DNA of 64,000 nt. Source: Edolisoma coerulescens (taxonomy: Eukaryota; Chordata; Aves; Passeriformes; Campephagidae). Positions 60,801-64,000 of the stretch are shown in pieces. Position 1 is the stretch's first letter. Every line of letters begins with the position of its first letter. A model generated the notes under the pieces. It was not told where the DNA came from and did no database searches. It was given only the letters and a program-made list of their open reading frames with translations. Location of the stretch: contig VWZW01006282.1 in the NCBI GenBank assembly GCA_013397115.1, positions 223,607 through 287,606 on the forward strand. The letters are read 5' to 3'. A program made the translations under genes and the position numbers.

Positions 60801-63800
60801 CTTCCTTTTGGACCAAGAAACTTTTGGAGCCTCTGCTTGGCCCTTGCTTCAAACACATGATCATAAACTTCCATTCAATATCCAGACTCTGCCGTGCAGC
60901 ACTGAGCCCACCTGAAATTTATTTATCTTCTACCATTTGCAAGTTCCTAGGTCGCTAGAGAGGGTATTTGTCTTTCTTCTGCAGTTCTTCAAAAATGTCT
61001 CTAACAAAGGGAATGTTAAGGCAACAACTTCTGACAGATTAATCATCAGTGCCATTTTGGCATGAACTGTATTGTGAAATAATGGTATGACCAGAGACAA
61101 CAATTAGCATTTGCTGTGTAGCCTGGCCATCCCCATTCAACCACTCTGGTGTAGGAAATGCTGTTCCCAGGAAGGCAGCATTAGGGAAGGTGCTCCAGCA
61201 GCATCCATACGCACTCCTCACACTCTTCCCCTGCTCCAGGGTGTGCCCCTTCCACAGGGTGCAGTGGCGGCTGTGGTTTTTTAAAATTATTTTTAAAAAA
61301 ATGAGGAAGTTGTACTCAGACATTTTTTTTCTGTAAGATTTTAACCTATATTTTCTGAAATTTTATAATCCAAGTGTAAAATTACATATTGTCCCAGTAC
61401 TAGAAGGAGCTAGAAGAACTAAAATACCCCACGAAACATCACGCAGTCTTTTTTCAGTACAGCACTTTGTTTAAAAAGAAAATCCATTTCCAAGCTTTTT
61501 ATGTGCTGATCAACTTGTGATATTGGATTGTTACACTGAGGTACATTGATTACTATTCCAGAGTGTTTGAACACCAGAACTTTACCAATACACTAAACTG
61601 AGAAGCTGTATCTTACCAGTGTTAACAATTGTAGCTGGCAAAAACAGTACCAGGGGAATTAATAATTATTAGGAACAGGTTGCCAGAGGACACTCACTGT
61701 CTTTATAGTAGAACTTACAAAAACCATGAAGAAACAAACCTACTTCCCAAACTGCTTAAAGGCTGCTATTTTGGCCTGTATTGTTTTTAAAATCATCATG
61801 TCTTTATTCTCTGCAGCCAAACCATCCCAAGACAGAGAATTTCTTTTGAGAGCAGCAGTGAGGCTGTTCAGTACCTGCAGCAGGAACTTGATTCTCCCAC
61901 TTAGCCTTATGATACATGTTTGAACAGGAAGGAAACGTGTCCTGATGCTCACAGGGGTTTGTGCCTGCTCTGGCCAGGCAGGTGGTGTAGAGGAGTGTTT
62001 CCAGATGCCCTCCTGGTTGGCACATCCTTCAGTTGCTCAGTGCTCCCCACAATGCCTGAACACAATTTTATTAAGTAGATTGATATGAAAAATCATCAGA
62101 TCACATATAAAAACCTTAATAGCTGATGGTAGTTTCAAACAATAACTAGAGTGTGAACAAGAAACAGGTTTATTTTTGATGGGTCCCACAGTGATCAGTT
62201 CTCATCCTCTTCCAGTTAACAGTGGGGAAATAACAGAAACTGGTTATTGAAGATCTGCAGCCAACATCATCCTGGTGTGAGTGACACACCAGAAGTACAC
62301 AGAGCTCCTCAGCCATTGCTACATGCAGTGAATGTATAAAATGTCATGACCAGGTTTTGAATAAGTGAATTAGAAACAAAAACATAGCTCCACATGCTTT
62401 CTAGCCCAGATATCTCCTTGAACTATCTGAATACAGTTTCAGTACTGGCTGAAACGCCTAAGGCAAACCTTGTGTGTATAAATGGGAATATCAAGTAGGA
62501 GTAGAAAGATTGTATTACCTCTCCTTTTGGCAGTCGTGCAACTGCTACTAGAATACTGTGTCCTTGGTACGGGGACAAGATTACAAGTGATCCCCCCTGG
62601 CATTATTATATGAGTTTATAATCTATGAATTGAAATACCAGCCACAAACCAGCAGTTTGGGAAGTCTGCATCTGAAAACAAATCCTATGACTCCTGTCTA
62701 TCTCTCTTCATTCTAAGTGTCCCCATAATACTAATTCCATCCATCGATGGAGCAGAACATTTTCTGTAATTCAACTGTATCTGCAGGCCAAATACTTCTC
62801 TCATGACACTAACAGGCAGGCTACAATATACTTCTGTTTTGTTACCTGAATTGAGTAGTTTTCTTCAATTTATAGCATTTTATATGTGAATAAACAAGAA
62901 GGAACATTGTTACATAAACTGTTTCTTCCCTTTACAATTTAATTAACAATGGCTATTTCTAACTCACATCAGCAACTGCCTGGAACTAATCTGAATAAAT
63001 GTAGCTAATAAGTGCTACCAGCATAACTGGCTCTGACATGAACTTTATAATAATATAGATCCATTGACTTTGATGGGATTTCTTGTTATTTACACCATTG
63101 CAAATGAGGTTTGAACATCACTGGTATTAAAAAAATCCAGTCAGACAAGTGTAATACATTAACTGCTTTGTACGTGTAGACCCTTCAACACGATGTCCCT
63201 GAATCACCTGTGTGTGGAAGCTTTTGTCAGTGACTGGAAGTGCTGCACATTCCAGTTGGAAGGTTGTTGCCATCGGTGTTTGTTAGTTTTCCTCACTGGA
63301 ATTTTTTTTTGCTAATTTTTTTCCAGTTTAACTATTGCCAAGTAACATCCAACTCACTCCAACTCAGGTTTCAAGAGGTGGACCATAACTCTGTTTTTTA
63401 TTTTTTAACTCAACCCATTGGGAAGAGGTGGGTTGGGAATAATCAGAAGTATCCTTAGATGACAAGAACTGAGGGAATGGAGATTTTTAAAGCTGCAGTG
63501 GTGACAAAGAGCCAGTGTAAGCTGCAAGTTTATCTCCAGACCCCCAACTATCCTCAGCTAAATCTGGTTTGCTTGGCTCTTCTTTCCCAAGATTATGTTG
63601 CTATAATGATTTCAAGAACAAACAGCTCTGCACAGAACTGCTATATCTGACTCCTGTATCTGTTCACTTGTGCCCCTTAGCTGTCTCAGAGAATGAACAA
63701 AATCCATAGGATCCCACTGTCCCAACTAAAACAGTGATCCCTTCAAAAACTCCCAGATTCCTGTGGCAGGAGACCTTCTAACACCTAATGGCAGAATTAG

Positions 63801-64000
63801 TATGATTATAAACACAGACACTCTTGAGAAGAGCAGAGTGAGATTTTTGACCCTTTAAAGAAACATAAAACTATTTGTAGCACAAATCAAAAACCTGAAG
63901 CTTATGTCATATATTGCACCAATAATGCAGTATTTTTTCTTTACTACAAAAAATGACCCTAACTTATATAGATACCTTGGTCTTCCTAAGCATCTGAAAA
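57829..64000 (-). other. ADSS1: ADSS1 intron 1 (partial), no first exon found
   Basis: Upstream of exon 2 the minus strand is AT-rich for more than 6 kb without a CpG island or a segment encoding the GDEGKGK P-loop expected from exon 1. It contains one CR1 fragment at 58365-58455. ORFs here look like chance. Confidence 0.75.
58365..58455 (-). mobile_element. CR1 fragment (3' end)
   Basis: AGTCACAGAATATCCTGAG then AAGGGACCCACAAGGATCAT and a GTCCAGCTCCTG segment match the CR1 terminus in minus orientation. Confidence 0.85.

Overview
This is a vertebrate nuclear genome window, almost certainly from a bird. The evidence is interrupted genes with GT-AG introns, several CR1 LINE fragments (the main avian retroposon), and a long CR1 piece that still encodes part of the CR1 ORF2 C-terminus. 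Four isolated N bases show that it is a draft assembly. The species cannot be fixed from the sequence.

Three genes are recognisable. (1) Positions 1-14540, + strand: the last four coding exons and 3'UTR of AKT1, residues 320-480 by the human count, ending ...FSYSASGTA. (2) Positions 30385-32262, - strand: SIVA1, a small cysteine-rich apoptosis regulator, with four exons and a CpG-rich 5' end. Its first exon is broken in this assembly. (3) Positions 46146-57828, - strand: exons 2 to 13 of ADSS1 (ADSSL1, muscle-type adenylosuccinate synthetase). Exon 1 with the P-loop was not found and probably lies beyond 64000. The order and orientation AKT1(+) / SIVA1(-) / ADSS1(-) mirror human 14q32.33, where these three genes are neighbours. 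This supports AKT1 and ADSS1 rather than the paralogues AKT3 and ADSS2, which lie elsewhere in human.

The rest is intron or intergenic DNA: about 15.8 kb between the facing 3' ends of AKT1 and SIVA1, and about 13 kb between SIVA1 and the 3' end of ADSS1. I see no convincing further gene in either, only CR1 fragments, short tandem repeats and small CpG-richer patches. One unexplained open segment (2489-2709) in an AKT1 intron looks exon-like.

The genes do not form an operon-like unit. They are independent housekeeping or signalling genes: an AGC survival kinase, a pro-apoptotic zinc-binding adaptor and a purine nucleotide enzyme. I did not find a new biological system. The most useful observations are the misplaced SIVA1 exon 1 fragment (31605-31760), the very GC-rich third positions confined to ADSS1 exon 9, the CR1 element next to the SIVA1 promoter, and the unexplained open segment at 2489-2709.
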